Source: JALORV01 sp963703945 (GTDB taxonomy: Bacteria; Pseudomonadota; Gammaproteobacteria; Burkholderiales; Burkholderiaceae_F). From it: a DNA stretch of 64,000 nt. This document shows, in pieces, positions 1 through 9,142 of this stretch. Below the pieces are notes generated by a model. It was given only the letters and a program-made list of their open reading frames with translations. It made no database searches and was not told the origin of the DNA. How positions within the stretch are numbered: position 1 is the stretch's first letter; every line of letters starts with the position of its first letter. Location: assembly GCA_963703945.1 (NCBI GenBank), contig CAVPGM010000012.1:62001-126000 (forward strand), given 5' to 3'. The position numbers and the translations under genes are program-made.

Positions 1-2
1 GC

Positions 3-926
3 AGCAAGTACTGCAGCTTCTGCGTGGTCCCGTACACGCGTGGCGAGGAGATCTCGCGACCGCTCGACGACGTCCTGACCGAGGTGGCCGACCTCGCCGA
101 CCAGGGCGTTCGGGAAATCACGCTGCTGGGGCAGAACGTCAATGCGTATCGCGGTGCTCTCGCCGGCGGCGGCGCTGTTGCCGACTTCGCTGCGTTGCTC
201 GAATACATCGCGGAGGTACCCGGCATCGAGCGGATCCGGTACACCACCTCGCACCCGAAGGAATTCACGCAACGGCTGATCGACGTCTACGCACGCGTGC
301 CGAACCTCGTCAGCCATGTCCACCTTCCGGTGCAGTCGGGTAGCGACCGCGTACTGGCCGCGATGAAACGCGGCTACACCACGCTTGAGTACAAGTCGAT
401 CGTCCGCCGTCTGCGGCAGGTGCGCGGCGGAATATCTGTCTCCTCCGACTTCATCGTCGGGTTCCCGGGGGAGAGCGACGACGATTTCGGGCGCACCCTG
501 GCGCTGGTCGACGAGATCGGGTTCGATGCGTCGTTCTCGTTCGTCTACAGCCGGCGTCCCGGAACTCCCGCCGCGGACCTGGCCGACCACACCGCCCACG
601 CGGTCAAGCTGGCTCGCCTGCAGCGACTGCAGGCCGCACTCGAGGTCCATGTGAACCGCATCAGCGAATCGATGGTCGGTTCCGTGCAGCGGATACTCGT
701 CGAAGGTCCGTCGCGCAGGGATGCGAGCGAACTGATGGGCCGCACCGAGAACAATCGCATCGTCAATTTTTGCGCGCCCGCTCGTCTGGTCGGTCAGATG
801 ATCGATGTGCGGGTGACGCACGCGCTGCCTCACTCGCTGCGGGGCGAAGTGCTGACCGCAGAAACTGCTGAACATCTGGTCGGTCTCAGTGGAGTCGAGG
901 TGGCGCGCGCGCAGGACGCGCAATAA
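3..926 (+). CDS. miaB: tRNA-2-methylthio-N6-dimethylallyladenosine synthase MiaB (5' truncated)
   Basis: Radical-SAM methylthiotransferase that adds a methylthio group to i6A37 of tRNAs reading UNN codons. The window opens inside the gene, so the N-terminal UPF0004 domain and the start are missing. The first visible residues are SKYCSFCVVPYTRG, which contain the last two cysteines of the CxxxCxxC cluster motif and the following VVPYTRG signature. After that come the radical-SAM barrel (GQNVNAY, TSHPKEF, LPVQSGSDRVL, DFIVGFPGES) and a C-terminal TRAM domain ending near residue 290 of the visible part. About 307 residues are present, consistent with the C-terminal two thirds of a protein of about 450. 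In many betaproteobacteria miaB lies just upstream of phoH/ybeZ; here one metalloprotease gene separates them. Confidence 0.95.
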   Translation, partial: SKYCSFCVVPYTRGEEISRPLDDVLTEVADLADQGVREITLLGQNVNAYRGALAGGGAVADFAALLEYIAEVPGIERIRYTTSHPKEFTQRLIDVYARVPNLVSHVHLPVQSGSDRVLAAMKRGYTTLEYKSIVRRLRQVRGGISVSSDFIVGFPGESDDDFGRTLALVDEIGFDASFSFVYSRRPGTPAADLADHTAHAVKLARLQRLQAALEVHVNRISESMVGSVQRILVEGPSRRDASELMGRTENNRIVNFCAPARLVGQMIDVRVTHALPHSLRGEVLTAETAEHLVGLSGVEVARAQDAQ

Positions 927-1036
927 GAGGGGTGCCGCTTCGCGCGCGGCGCGGGTCGGGCGAGATTACGATGCGCGCCATTGCAGGACGCGCGGGCACG
1001 GCCGGCCGCCGGGTCACCGCGCGCGGGAGGGAAACG

Positions 1037-3855
1037 ATGAATCATCCTTCGATGCCGATCGTTGGAAGGTCGGTGGCCGCATGGTCTGCCGCCGGCCTGC
1101 TTGTCGCCTGTGCGACGCCCGGTGGTATCGCTCCGGCCAATGCACCGCTAGTCGCTACAAACGCACCGAACAAGCGGCGGAGCAAGCCAGCGCGCCCGCG
1201 CCGTTAGCGGGCCCAGTCAAGCCCGGGGCTAACGGCGCTGCACCGGCGCCGGCGGCAGCAGCACCCGGCGCGCCAGTTCCGAGCGGCGCGCTTCGGCCGT
1301 TTGCCGAAGTGATCAAGGACGCCAATCAGACGGCCGGGCTCTTTCCGGTGTGGCAGAAGGACGACAAGATCTGGATCGAGATCCCCGCAGATCAGCTGGA
1401 CAAGCCGTTCTTCCTGTCAGTCAGTCTGAATCGCGGCATCGGCGAGCGATGGCTGATCGGCGGGCTGCAGGGCGGCTGGTACGCGACCGGCGGCGAGTAC
1501 ATCGGCGAGTTCCGCAAGGCAGCCGGCAACGTGCAGCTGCTGGCGCGCAATACCCGCTTCGTCGCGCGCAACGGCTCTCCCGAAGAGCGGGCCGTCAGGA
1601 ACGCCTACACCGACAGCCTGCTGGCATCGGCGCCGATCGCCAGTGCGCCGCATCCCGAGCGCAAGTCGATACTCGTCGAAGCGAATGCGCTGCTGCTGAA
1701 CGACATTCCGCGTGCATCGCATGTCATCGAACGCGAGTACCGCAACATGTTCCTGTTCGATGTGCGCAATTCGTACATCCGGTCCACCAAGGCCGATGCC
1801 GACCGCACAGTGTTCGACGTCACTGCGCACTACTCGCAGTCGCGCATTCCCGTGCCTCCCGTTCCATCTCCAATCGCGGGCGCACCGCCGATGCCGTTCT
1901 TTCCACCGCCCGACCTACTGGAAGATCCGCGCAGTCTGTTCCTCGGATTCCTGTACACGTTCAGCAGGCTGCCCGAGCAGCCGATGGCGCCGCGCAAGGC
2001 CGACTCGCGCATCGGGCACTTCACGACGTCGCAGTTCGACTTCAGTTCCGAAGCGCGGCCCTCGCCGGTGCGTCATTACGTGCAGCGCTGGCGGCTCGAG
2101 AAGAAGGACCCTCAGGCAGACCTTTCGGAGCCGGTCAAGCCGATCACCTACTGGTTGTCCAACGAGATTCCCGAGAAGTACCGCGCGCCGATCCGCGACG
2201 CCATCCTCGAATGGAACAAGGCGTTCGAAAAGGCAGGCTTCAAGGACGCGATCGTCGTCAAGCAGCAACCCGACGACTCGGATATCGACCTGCTCGAAAC
2301 CGGATATGCGTCGGTCCGCTGGCAGATCACCGCGCGTCCGTCGTACGGCGCGATCGGCCCCTCGCATGTCGATCCGCGCACCGGCGAAATCCTCGACGCC
2401 GATCTCGGCTGGGACGCCAACTTCGTTCGCAGCGCGCGTTTCCTGCGCAGCGAGGAACTCGGCTACAAGAGCATGTACGACGAGGCGAGTGGCGAGGTCA
2501 GGGCGGATGCGCCCGGCGGGGCCGGCGCGGTGCACTGCGAATTGCGCGAACTCGCAATGCGTGAGCTGGGTTATGCACTCGCGCTGCTCGAAGCGCGGGG
2601 CCAAATCGAGCCCGACAGCCCGCAGGCCGAAGCGTTCATCGCCGACTTCATCAAATGGGTGACCATGCACGAGATCGGCCATACGCTCGGACTCGCGCAC
2701 AACTTCCGCGCGTCGACTGTCAATACGCCGAAGCAACTCGCAGATGCGCGATACACCGCGAGTGCCGGCTTGATCGGATCGGTGATGGACTATCCGCCTG
2801 CAAACATTGCGCTGCAGGGCGAAACGCAGGGCCAGTATTACGCGACTGCGCTGGGCGCCTACGACTACTGGGCGATCGAATACGCTTATCGGCCGATCCC
2901 CGCCGAGCGCGAAAGCGCTGAACTGGCCGCGATCGCCGCGCGGGCGAGCGAACCGCAGCTTGCATTCGCCACGGATGCGGACGCCGCCGCTGCGATCGAT
3001 CCGACTGTGAATGTCTGGGACCTGGGTTCGGAGCCGTTGGCCTTCTACCGCAAGCGTGTGCTGCTGACCCAGGAACTCTGGCAGCGGCTTGAAAGCCGCG
3101 TGCTGGTGCCCGGTGAAAGCTATGCGGTGCTGCGCAGGCGGTTCCTGTCGGGGCTGAACCAGTCGGCGCTGGCCATGACGCAGGCCGCGAAGTACGTCGG
3201 CGGCGCCGAAATCCAGAACGACGCCGCGGGCAGCCCGCGACTGCCGATCACGCCGGCTTCGGTGCGGCAGCAGCGCGAAGCCCTGGCCGTCATCACCGAT
3301 GGGCTTTTCAAGAGCGACAGCTTCAAGGTCTCTTCGCAGTTCCTGCGCAAGCTTGCGAGCGACCGCCTCGAGCGCGAGGAGCTGCCGTACGCCCAGCAGG
3401 CGACCATGTTCGAGATCGCCTTGCCGGATCGCGTGCTGGCCGTGCAGCGGGACGTGCTGAACCGGCTGATGGGTCCTGTGGTTGCTCGCCGCGTGCTGGT
3501 CAACGCGGAAATGGCCGGCCGGGGGTCCGACGCGCTCTCTCTCGCTGAGCTGTACTCGACCCTGCAGCTTGCCATCTGGTCGGAGGCGCGCAACCGCAGC
3601 GAGGCGACAGTTCTGCGCCGCAATCTGCAGCGCGAGCATCTGCGTCGGCTGACGGCATCGATACTCGGAGGTTCTGCAGGCTATCCGGCGGACGCGCGGT
3701 CGCTGATGCGCCAGGATGCCCGCCAACTGCGCGAGTGGCTGGTGGCGGCCGCTGCGGCGCCGGGCCTGAGTCCCGAGACCAGGGCGCACTACGCGGAGGG
3801 CGCCGAAACGCTCAGCGAAGCGCTCAAGGCGCCGCTGATCCGGATCGGTGTTTAG
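1037..3855 (+). CDS. Zinc-dependent metalloprotease lipoprotein (DUF5117/DUF4953 type), one frame break
   Basis: Large extracytoplasmic zinc protease. ATG 1037 follows GGGAGGGA at 1025-1032 and begins a lipoprotein signal: positive start, hydrophobic core, lipobox LVAC with Cys at residue 25. That frame stops at 1207. The body of the protein continues in another frame from about 1150-1200 to the stop at 3855, so a one-base break (net missing base) lies in the Ala/Pro-rich linker behind the lipobox. The body carries the metzincin-like motif HEIGHTLGLAHNF at 2668-2706 and a large C-terminal domain. Restored length is about 939 residues, normal for the DUF5117/DUF5118/DUF4953 group as I remember it. 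Substrate is unknown. The frame break may be a sequence error, since similar breaks occur in essential genes of this window. Confidence 0.82.
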
Positions 3856-3864
3856 ACTCGGAAC

Positions 3865-4899
3865 GTGGTCCGTCGCACCGCCGCCGCTCGCAAGGTCCTG
3901 ACCTTCCAGGCCGACGCCGACAACGACGATCTGGCCAACGTTGCCGGCCCGATCGACGCGAACCTGCGGCAGATCGAGACCGAACTCGACGTAGCGATCG
4001 CCCGCCGCGGACATCAGTTCCGCGTCGAAGGTGGCGCGGACCGCGCGCAGGCCGCCATCGAGGTGATCGAGCATTTCCTGTCGCGGGCGCGCGACAGCGG
4101 TCGCCCCATCTCGGTGGACGACATCCAGCTGTACTTCGTCGAACAGCGGGGGCGCAGCGGCGATCGGACGACGCCTGAAGCCGCAACGGACACGCAGCTG
4201 CAACTGCATACCCGACGGCCCGACCTGCACGGCCGAACGTCGCGCCAGCGCGATTACATCGCCGCGATGCTCGCGCACGACGTGACTGTCGCGATCGGTC
4301 CGGCGGGCACCGGCAAGACCTATCTGGCGGTGGCTGCTGCTGTCGACGCGCTCGAGCGCGACATCGTCAAACGAATCGTGCTGACGCGACCGGCAGTCGA
4401 GGCGGGAGAACGCCTCGGGTTTCTGCCGGGCGACCTCGCGCAGAAGGTCGATCCCTACCTGCGACCGCTGTACGACGCCCTGTTCGACCTGCTCGGCTTC
4501 GACAAGACGCAGCGCCTGCTCGAACGCCAGACGATAGAGATTGCGCCGCTGGCCTACATGCGCGGGCGGACGCTGAACCAGGCCTTTGTCATCCTCGACG
4601 AGGCACAGAACACGACGCGCGAACAGATGAAGATGTTCCTGACGCGCATCGGTTTTGGATCTAAGGCGGTGGTCACCGGCGACGTGACGCAGATCGATCT
4701 GCCGCGTGGCACGGCGAGCGGACTGATCGAGGCGCAGCACGTGCTCGCCGAAGTGCGCGGCATCGCCTTCACCTACTTCACGGCGGCCGATGTCGTGCGG
4801 CACCCGCTGGTAGGACGCATCGTCGAGGCCTACGAAGCCGCCGAAGCGCAAGCCGACACGGACGGCAACGAGAGCGCCGCGCGACGCCGCGGCGCCTGA
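3865..4899 (+). CDS. phoH: PhoH-like ATPase (YbeZ)
   Basis: Cytoplasmic PhoH/YbeZ family NTPase, 344 residues. An N-terminal KH-like segment (about residues 25-110) precedes the P-loop domain. Walker A GPAGTGKT lies near residue 145, Walker B VILDEAQN near residue 244, and the conserved VTGDVTQIDLP follows. The start is GTG 3865, nine bases after the metalloprotease stop; no better upstream start keeps the family N-terminus. The stop overlaps the ybeY start (TGATG at 4897-4901), so the two genes are translationally coupled, as expected for partners that act in rRNA maturation and ribosome quality control. The order phoH-ybeY-corC-lnt matches ybeZ-ybeY-ybeX-lnt of E. coli. The exact biochemical role of YbeZ is less settled than that of YbeY. 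Confidence 0.93.
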   Translation: MVRRTAAARKVLTFQADADNDDLANVAGPIDANLRQIETELDVAIARRGHQFRVEGGADRAQAAIEVIEHFLSRARDSGRPISVDDIQLYFVEQRGRSGDRTTPEAATDTQLQLHTRRPDLHGRTSRQRDYIAAMLAHDVTVAIGPAGTGKTYLAVAAAVDALERDIVKRIVLTRPAVEAGERLGFLPGDLAQKVDPYLRPLYDALFDLLGFDKTQRLLERQTIEIAPLAYMRGRTLNQAFVILDEAQNTTREQMKMFLTRIGFGSKAVVTGDVTQIDLPRGTASGLIEAQHVLAEVRGIAFTYFTAADVVRHPLVGRIVEAYEAAEAQADTDGNESAARRRGA

Positions 4900-5360
4900 T
4901 GCCGAGACTCGCTCTCACGGTGCAGGGACACGGCCGGTTTGTCGGATTGCCGGCGCGCAGCACGCTTGCACGGTGGGTCGCCGCCGCGCTCGAACGCGAC
5001 GCTGAGATCACGCTGCGCTTCGTCGATGCGCGCGAAGGCCGGCGGCTGAACCGCGATTTCCGCAGTAGGGACTACGCCACCGACGTGCTGACGTTCGCCT
5101 ATGCCCGGACTTCCGTCGTGCGAGCCGATGTCGTCATCTGCCCGGTAATTGCCTGGCGCGGCGCGCGCGAGAGCCACCGGCCGCAGCGTGCGCACTTGGC
5201 GCACCTCGTCATTCATGGGGTGCTGCACGGTCAGGGTTTCGATCACGTCTCGGCAAAGGCGGCGAAAGCGATGGAGTCGCGCGAGGTCGCCATCCTCGCC
5301 GGGCTTGGGTTCGGTGATCCATACCTGCCTGAGGAAGCAAACCGGCCGGCGAGGAAGTAA
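4899..5360 (+). CDS. ybeY: Endoribonuclease YbeY (16S rRNA maturation factor)
   Basis: Single-domain zinc RNase of the UPF0054 family, 153 residues, acting in 16S rRNA 3'-end maturation and 70S quality control. The zinc-site motif is present as HGVLHGQGFDH (about residues 106-116), keeping the three histidines of the usual HGxLHLxGYDH. RDYATDVLTF, the other family signature, is at about residues 58-67. The ATG at 4899 overlaps the phoH stop by one base. The segment between these motifs (VVICPVIAWRGARES) is somewhat shorter than in E. coli, as is common in Burkholderiales. The last 15 residues are not conserved. Confidence 0.93.
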   Translation: MPRLALTVQGHGRFVGLPARSTLARWVAAALERDAEITLRFVDAREGRRLNRDFRSRDYATDVLTFAYARTSVVRADVVICPVIAWRGARESHRPQRAHLAHLVIHGVLHGQGFDHVSAKAAKAMESREVAILAGLGFGDPYLPEEANRPARK

Positions 5361-5505
5361 TCACTGACAAACGCGTCCGCCCGAGCGCCTCGTTCGCGCT
5401 TAGGCGTCACGACGCGGCGAATCGGCTCGTGTATTCTGAATCGTCGCCCTCAGTGGGCACACTGTGGGTATGAACGGTGCGCCCGCGCAGTCCGTGCCCT
5501 GACCG

Positions 5506-6399
5506 ATGTCCGACCCCCCGCCCAGAACCCCCGGCCCTCGCCAAAAGCACAAGACCCTGCTCGAACGCCTGACCGCGTTCATCTTCCGCGAACCCGAAAA
5601 CCGCGAAGAACTGCTCCAGGCGCTGCACGAGGCGCACGAGCGCAATCTGCTCGACGCCGACGCGATGTCCATGATCGAGGGCGTGCTGCAGGTTTCCGAA
5701 CGGCGCGCGCGCGACCTGATGATCCCGCGGGCCCAAATGGACGTCATCGACCTTTCCGAACCGCCGACCACGTGGATCCCTTTCGTGATCGAAACGGCGC
5801 ATTCGCGGTTCCCGGTCATCGACGGCAACCGCGACCACGTGCTCGGCATCCTGCTGGCCAAGGACCTGCTGCGCTACTACACCGAACCGGCCTTCGACGT
5901 GCGCGCGAGCCTGCGGCCGGCCGTCTTCATCCCGGAGAGCAAGCCGCTCAACGTGCTGCTTCGTGACTTCCGCGCTAACCGCAACCACATCGCGATGGTG
6001 GTCGACGAATACGGCGGCGTGGCCGGACTGATCACCATCGAGGACGTGCTCGAACAGATCGTCGGCGAGATCGAGGACGAATACGACCTTGACGAGCGCG
6101 ACGATGCGATCCTTGCCGAGGGCGACGGCCGATTCCGCGTCAAGGCGCTGACCGAGATCCGCCAGTTCAACGACGCGTTCGGCACGCGCCTGCCGGAGGG
6201 GAATTTCGACACCATCGGCGGGCTGGTGACCAGCGAGTTCGGCCGTGTCCCGAAACGTGGCGACGTGGTGGAGATCGAGCGGATGCGTTTCGAGGTGCTG
6301 AAGGCTGACGCGCGCCGCGCCCACCTGTTCATCGTCCATCGGGTCCCCGAGACGGTGATGAGCGAACTCCTCGAGGACAGCGAGCAGCCGTCGGCCTGA
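5506..6399 (+). CDS. corC: CorC/HlyC family protein (CBS pair; YbeX)
   Basis: Cytoplasmic 297-residue protein of the CorC/YbeX group, linked to magnesium/cobalt homeostasis and found beside ybeY and lnt in many proteobacteria. After a short Pro-rich start it has the family helix (LLQALHEAHERNLLDADAMSMIEGVL), then two CBS domains (about residues 65-190, with RDLMIPRAQMDVI and the second repeat ending GLITIEDVLEQIVGEIEDEYD), then the CorC_HlyC domain (about residues 205-290: DGRFRVKALTEI, TIGGLV, GRVPKRGDVVEI). No membrane segment is present. ATG 5506 is the natural start. The 145-base gap from ybeY, with a TATTCT hexamer at 5432-5437, may hold its own promoter. Confidence 0.93.
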   Translation: MSDPPPRTPGPRQKHKTLLERLTAFIFREPENREELLQALHEAHERNLLDADAMSMIEGVLQVSERRARDLMIPRAQMDVIDLSEPPTTWIPFVIETAHSRFPVIDGNRDHVLGILLAKDLLRYYTEPAFDVRASLRPAVFIPESKPLNVLLRDFRANRNHIAMVVDEYGGVAGLITIEDVLEQIVGEIEDEYDLDERDDAILAEGDGRFRVKALTEIRQFNDAFGTRLPEGNFDTIGGLVTSEFGRVPKRGDVVEIERMRFEVLKADARRAHLFIVHRVPETVMSELLEDSEQPSA

Positions 6400-6471
6400 A
6401 GCGCGAGGTCGCCGCGCCGCGATGGCATCATCGCCGCCCCAGCCGGCCGAACCTCACGTCCTTTTCCTCCA

Positions 6472-8022
6472 ATGAGTGCCCTTCGTGCCAACTGGGGCCG
6501 GCTCTTGTTTGCGGGCGCGGCGGGCGTCCTGCATGCGGTGTCGTTCGCGCCGTTCGAGCTGCCGTGGCTGCAGATCATCGCGCTAGCCCTGCTGTTCGCG
6601 CTGACGACCCGCGCATCGGGCGCATGGGAAGCGGCACGACTGGGATTCGCTTTCGGGCTGGGATGGTTCGGCTTCGGCGTGTCCTGGGTCTACATCAGCA
6701 TGCACAACTACGGCCTGATGCCGATGCCGCTGGCTGGCGCCGCGACTGCGGCCTTCTGCGCCTTCCTGGCCCTGTATCCAGCTGCTGCACTGGGCCTGTC
6801 GCAGAGGTATGTGCGTTCGTCGAGGCTGCGGCTTGCGCTGATGTTGCCCGCATGCTGGACGCTCTCCGAATGGCTGCGCGGCACGCTGCTGACCGGCTTT
6901 CCCTGGTTGGCGAGTGGCTACGCGCACACTGATGGACTGCTCGCCGGCTTTGCTCCGTTGCTCGGCGTTTACGGTATCGGGCTGGTTTCGGCGATCCTTG
7001 CCGGCGCGCTGGCCTTGCTTGCGCTACCGCCTGCGGTTCGCGGGCCGCGTGCATACCTGTGGATAGGTGCCACCGCCATCGCTGTTTTCGCCGGCGGAGC
7101 GATCGTCGGTCAATTGCGATGGACCCGGCCGGCCGGTACGCCGATCCAGGTCGCGCTGGTGCAGGCCAACATTCCGCAGGACGCGAAGTTCACGGTCGAG
7201 GGGATGCGACGCGCATTCAGCGAGCACTGGTCGCTGATGCAAGGTGTACGTGCCGACCTCGTCGCGCTGCCCGAGTCGGTGTTCCCGGTGCCGCTCGGTC
7301 TCGTCCCGGAAGACGCCATCACGGCGTTCCAGGATTACGCGCGCGAGCGCGATAGCGCGTTGATCTTCGGCGTGTTCATCGAAGAGTCCGGGCAGGCGTT
7401 CTACAACAGTGCGGTCGGCTGGACGCCACGACATCCCGAATGGCAGCGATACAGCAAACAGCATCTGGTGCCATTCGGCGAGTTCATTCCGTGGGGATTC
7501 CGCTGGTTCGTCGACCTGATGGAGATGCCGATTGGGGACCAGGAGCACGGCGGTGCCACTCAGCCGCCGATGGCCCTGGCCGGACAGCGGATCGCGGTCA
7601 ACATCTGCTACGAGGACCTGTTCGGCGACGTCATCCGCTCGGCATGGCTTGGCACCGCTGCGCCTCCAACGATCATGCTCAACCTGTCGAACCTGGCGTG
7701 GTTCGATGACTCGATCGCTCTGCCCCAGCATCTGCAGATCTCCCGCATGCGTACGCTCGAAACACAGCATCCGATGCTGCGGGCTACCAACACCGGAGTA
7801 ACTGCGATCATCGACGCCCGCGGCAAAGTGACCGGAGCTTTGCCCATCCTGACGGCCGGCGTCCTCACCGGACCTGTACAGGGGTTCGAGGGAAAGACAC
7901 CGTTTATCCGCTACGGCAACGCGCCGACGCTGGTCGTGGCCGCCCTCCTGGTACTGCTGTCGCTGGCGCTTTCGCGGCGGGGGTCCCGCCTGACTCCCTC
8001 GGGAACCGCGACCACGTTGTAA
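6472..8022 (+). CDS. lnt: Apolipoprotein N-acyltransferase
   Basis: Inner-membrane enzyme that N-acylates the diacylglyceryl-cysteine of outer-membrane lipoproteins, the last step of lipoprotein maturation. It has 516 residues: about six hydrophobic segments in the first 215, a periplasmic nitrilase-like domain (about residues 225-480), and a final membrane segment (VVAALLVLLSLALS). The catalytic triad can be seen: Glu in LPESVFP (about residue 266), Lys in YSKQHLVPFGEF (about 330) and Cys in NICYEDLFG (about 379). The window encodes several likely clients (Pal, the metalloprotease, the YejA-like binding protein). It lies 72 bases after corC, as in the conserved ybeZYX-lnt order. Confidence 0.95.
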   Translation: MSALRANWGRLLFAGAAGVLHAVSFAPFELPWLQIIALALLFALTTRASGAWEAARLGFAFGLGWFGFGVSWVYISMHNYGLMPMPLAGAATAAFCAFLALYPAAALGLSQRYVRSSRLRLALMLPACWTLSEWLRGTLLTGFPWLASGYAHTDGLLAGFAPLLGVYGIGLVSAILAGALALLALPPAVRGPRAYLWIGATAIAVFAGGAIVGQLRWTRPAGTPIQVALVQANIPQDAKFTVEGMRRAFSEHWSLMQGVRADLVALPESVFPVPLGLVPEDAITAFQDYARERDSALIFGVFIEESGQAFYNSAVGWTPRHPEWQRYSKQHLVPFGEFIPWGFRWFVDLMEMPIGDQEHGGATQPPMALAGQRIAVNICYEDLFGDVIRSAWLGTAAPPTIMLNLSNLAWFDDSIALPQHLQISRMRTLETQHPMLRATNTGVTAIIDARGKVTGALPILTAGVLTGPVQGFEGKTPFIRYGNAPTLVVAALLVLLSLALSRRGSRLTPSGTATTL

Positions 8023-8174
8023 ATGAGAATTGCGTCCGCAGTGGGAACTGAGCGCCTCGCTGATTGGCATCAGCCAACGGCGCTCGCGGCGCCTCGCACT
8101 GCATCCCGCCATTCGCCTTCGAACTCCCGCCTTTAGCGTGGACAGGCCCTAGGCGCATAGCATCTCGCTGTCCG

Positions 8175-8197
8175 TACAATCGTCGCTTCCCGACGAT
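8175..8197 (+). promoter_or_regulatory. Possible -10 element and short hairpin upstream of glyQS
   Basis: TACAAT at 8175-8180 resembles a sigma-70 -10 element, 45 bases before the glyQ start. No good -35 is visible at the usual distance. It overlaps a hairpin (ATCGTCG 8179-8185, loop CTTCC, CGACGAT 8191-8197). The 202-base gap between lnt and glyQ otherwise shows no gene and no recognisable glycine riboswitch or T-box. Confidence 0.3.
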
Positions 8198-8224
8198 GTT
8201 CGCCCCATTCGGCGCGAGTTGCCG

Positions 8225-9142
8225 ATGATCACCTTTCAGGAAGCCATCCTCCGCCTGCAGTCCTACTGGAGCCAGCAGGGTTGCGCGCTGTTGCAGCCGA
8301 TCGATCTCGAGGTCGGGGCCGGCACGTCGCATACGGCGACTTTCCTGCGTGCCATCGGTCCCGAACCGTGGCGCGCCGCCTACGTCCAGCCGTCGCGGCG
8401 CCCGAAGGATGCGCGCTATGGCGAGAACCCGAATCGGCTGCACCAGCATCACCAGTACCAGGTCGTGCTGAAGCCGTCGCCGCCCGAAATTCTCGATTTG
8501 TACATCGGCTCGCTGCATGCGCTCGGCATCGACACGAAGAAGAACGACATCCGCTTCGTCGAGGACAACTGGGAGAACCCGACGCTCGGCTGCTGGGGAC
8601 TCGGCTGGGAAGTGTGGATGAACGGCATGGAGATCACTCAGTTCACCTATTTCCAGCAGGTCGGCGGGCTCGAGTGCAAGCCGATCACCGGCGAGATCAC
8701 CTACGGGCTCGAGCGGCTGACGATGTACCTGCAGAACGTCGACAATGTGTTCGACCTCGTCTACACGCGCTGGCGCGACCGCGGTGTCGAACGGGTGCTG
8801 ACCTACGGCGACGTGTTTCACCAGAACGAGGTCGAGCAGAGCACCTACAACTTCGAGGCGGCCGAACCATCGGTGCTGCTCGGGCAGTTCAACCTGTTCG
8901 AGGCCGAGGCCCGCCGCCTGATGAACCTGCAACTCGCGCTGCCGGCGTACGAAATGGTCCTGAAGTGCAGCCACACGTTCAACCTGCTCGACGCACGCGG
9001 CGCGATCAGCGTGACTGAACGCGCCGGCTACATCGGCCGTATCCGCAACCTGGCGCGCGCGGTTGCGCAGAGCTACTACGAGTCGCGCGAACGGCTCGGC
9101 TTCCCGATGGCCGTGCAGACTGTGAAGCGGGCGGCGGCATGA
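8225..9142 (+). CDS. glyQ: Glycyl-tRNA synthetase alpha subunit
   Basis: Catalytic subunit of the tetrameric (alpha2beta2) class II glycyl-tRNA synthetase; cytoplasmic. It has 305 residues, the usual length. The protein begins MITFQEAILRLQSYW, the universal start of GlyQ, so ATG 8225 is preferred over the in-frame TTG two codons earlier. Typical signatures follow: VGAGTSHTATFLRAIGPE, YGENPNRLHQHHQYQV, DDIRFVEDNWENPTLG-like NDIRFVEDNWENPTLG, and GLERLTMYLQ. The stop overlaps the glyS start by four bases (ATGA at 9139-9142), which supports coupled synthesis of the two subunits. Confidence 0.97.
   Translation: MITFQEAILRLQSYWSQQGCALLQPIDLEVGAGTSHTATFLRAIGPEPWRAAYVQPSRRPKDARYGENPNRLHQHHQYQVVLKPSPPEILDLYIGSLHALGIDTKKNDIRFVEDNWENPTLGCWGLGWEVWMNGMEITQFTYFQQVGGLECKPITGEITYGLERLTMYLQNVDNVFDLVYTRWRDRGVERVLTYGDVFHQNEVEQSTYNFEAAEPSVLLGQFNLFEAEARRLMNLQLALPAYEMVLKCSHTFNLLDARGAISVTERAGYIGRIRNLARAVAQSYYESRERLGFPMAVQTVKRAAA

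Noticed and set aside
1915..4851. A 978-residue open frame on the minus strand opposite the metalloprotease and phoH
   Set aside because: It is antisense to two well-recognised genes, has no family motif and is rich in Arg, as expected for shadows in GC-rich DNA.
8023..8224. A glycine riboswitch or T-box upstream of glyQS
   Set aside because: Only short simple hairpins are seen; no conserved aptamer core or specifier/antiterminator layout is recognisable.
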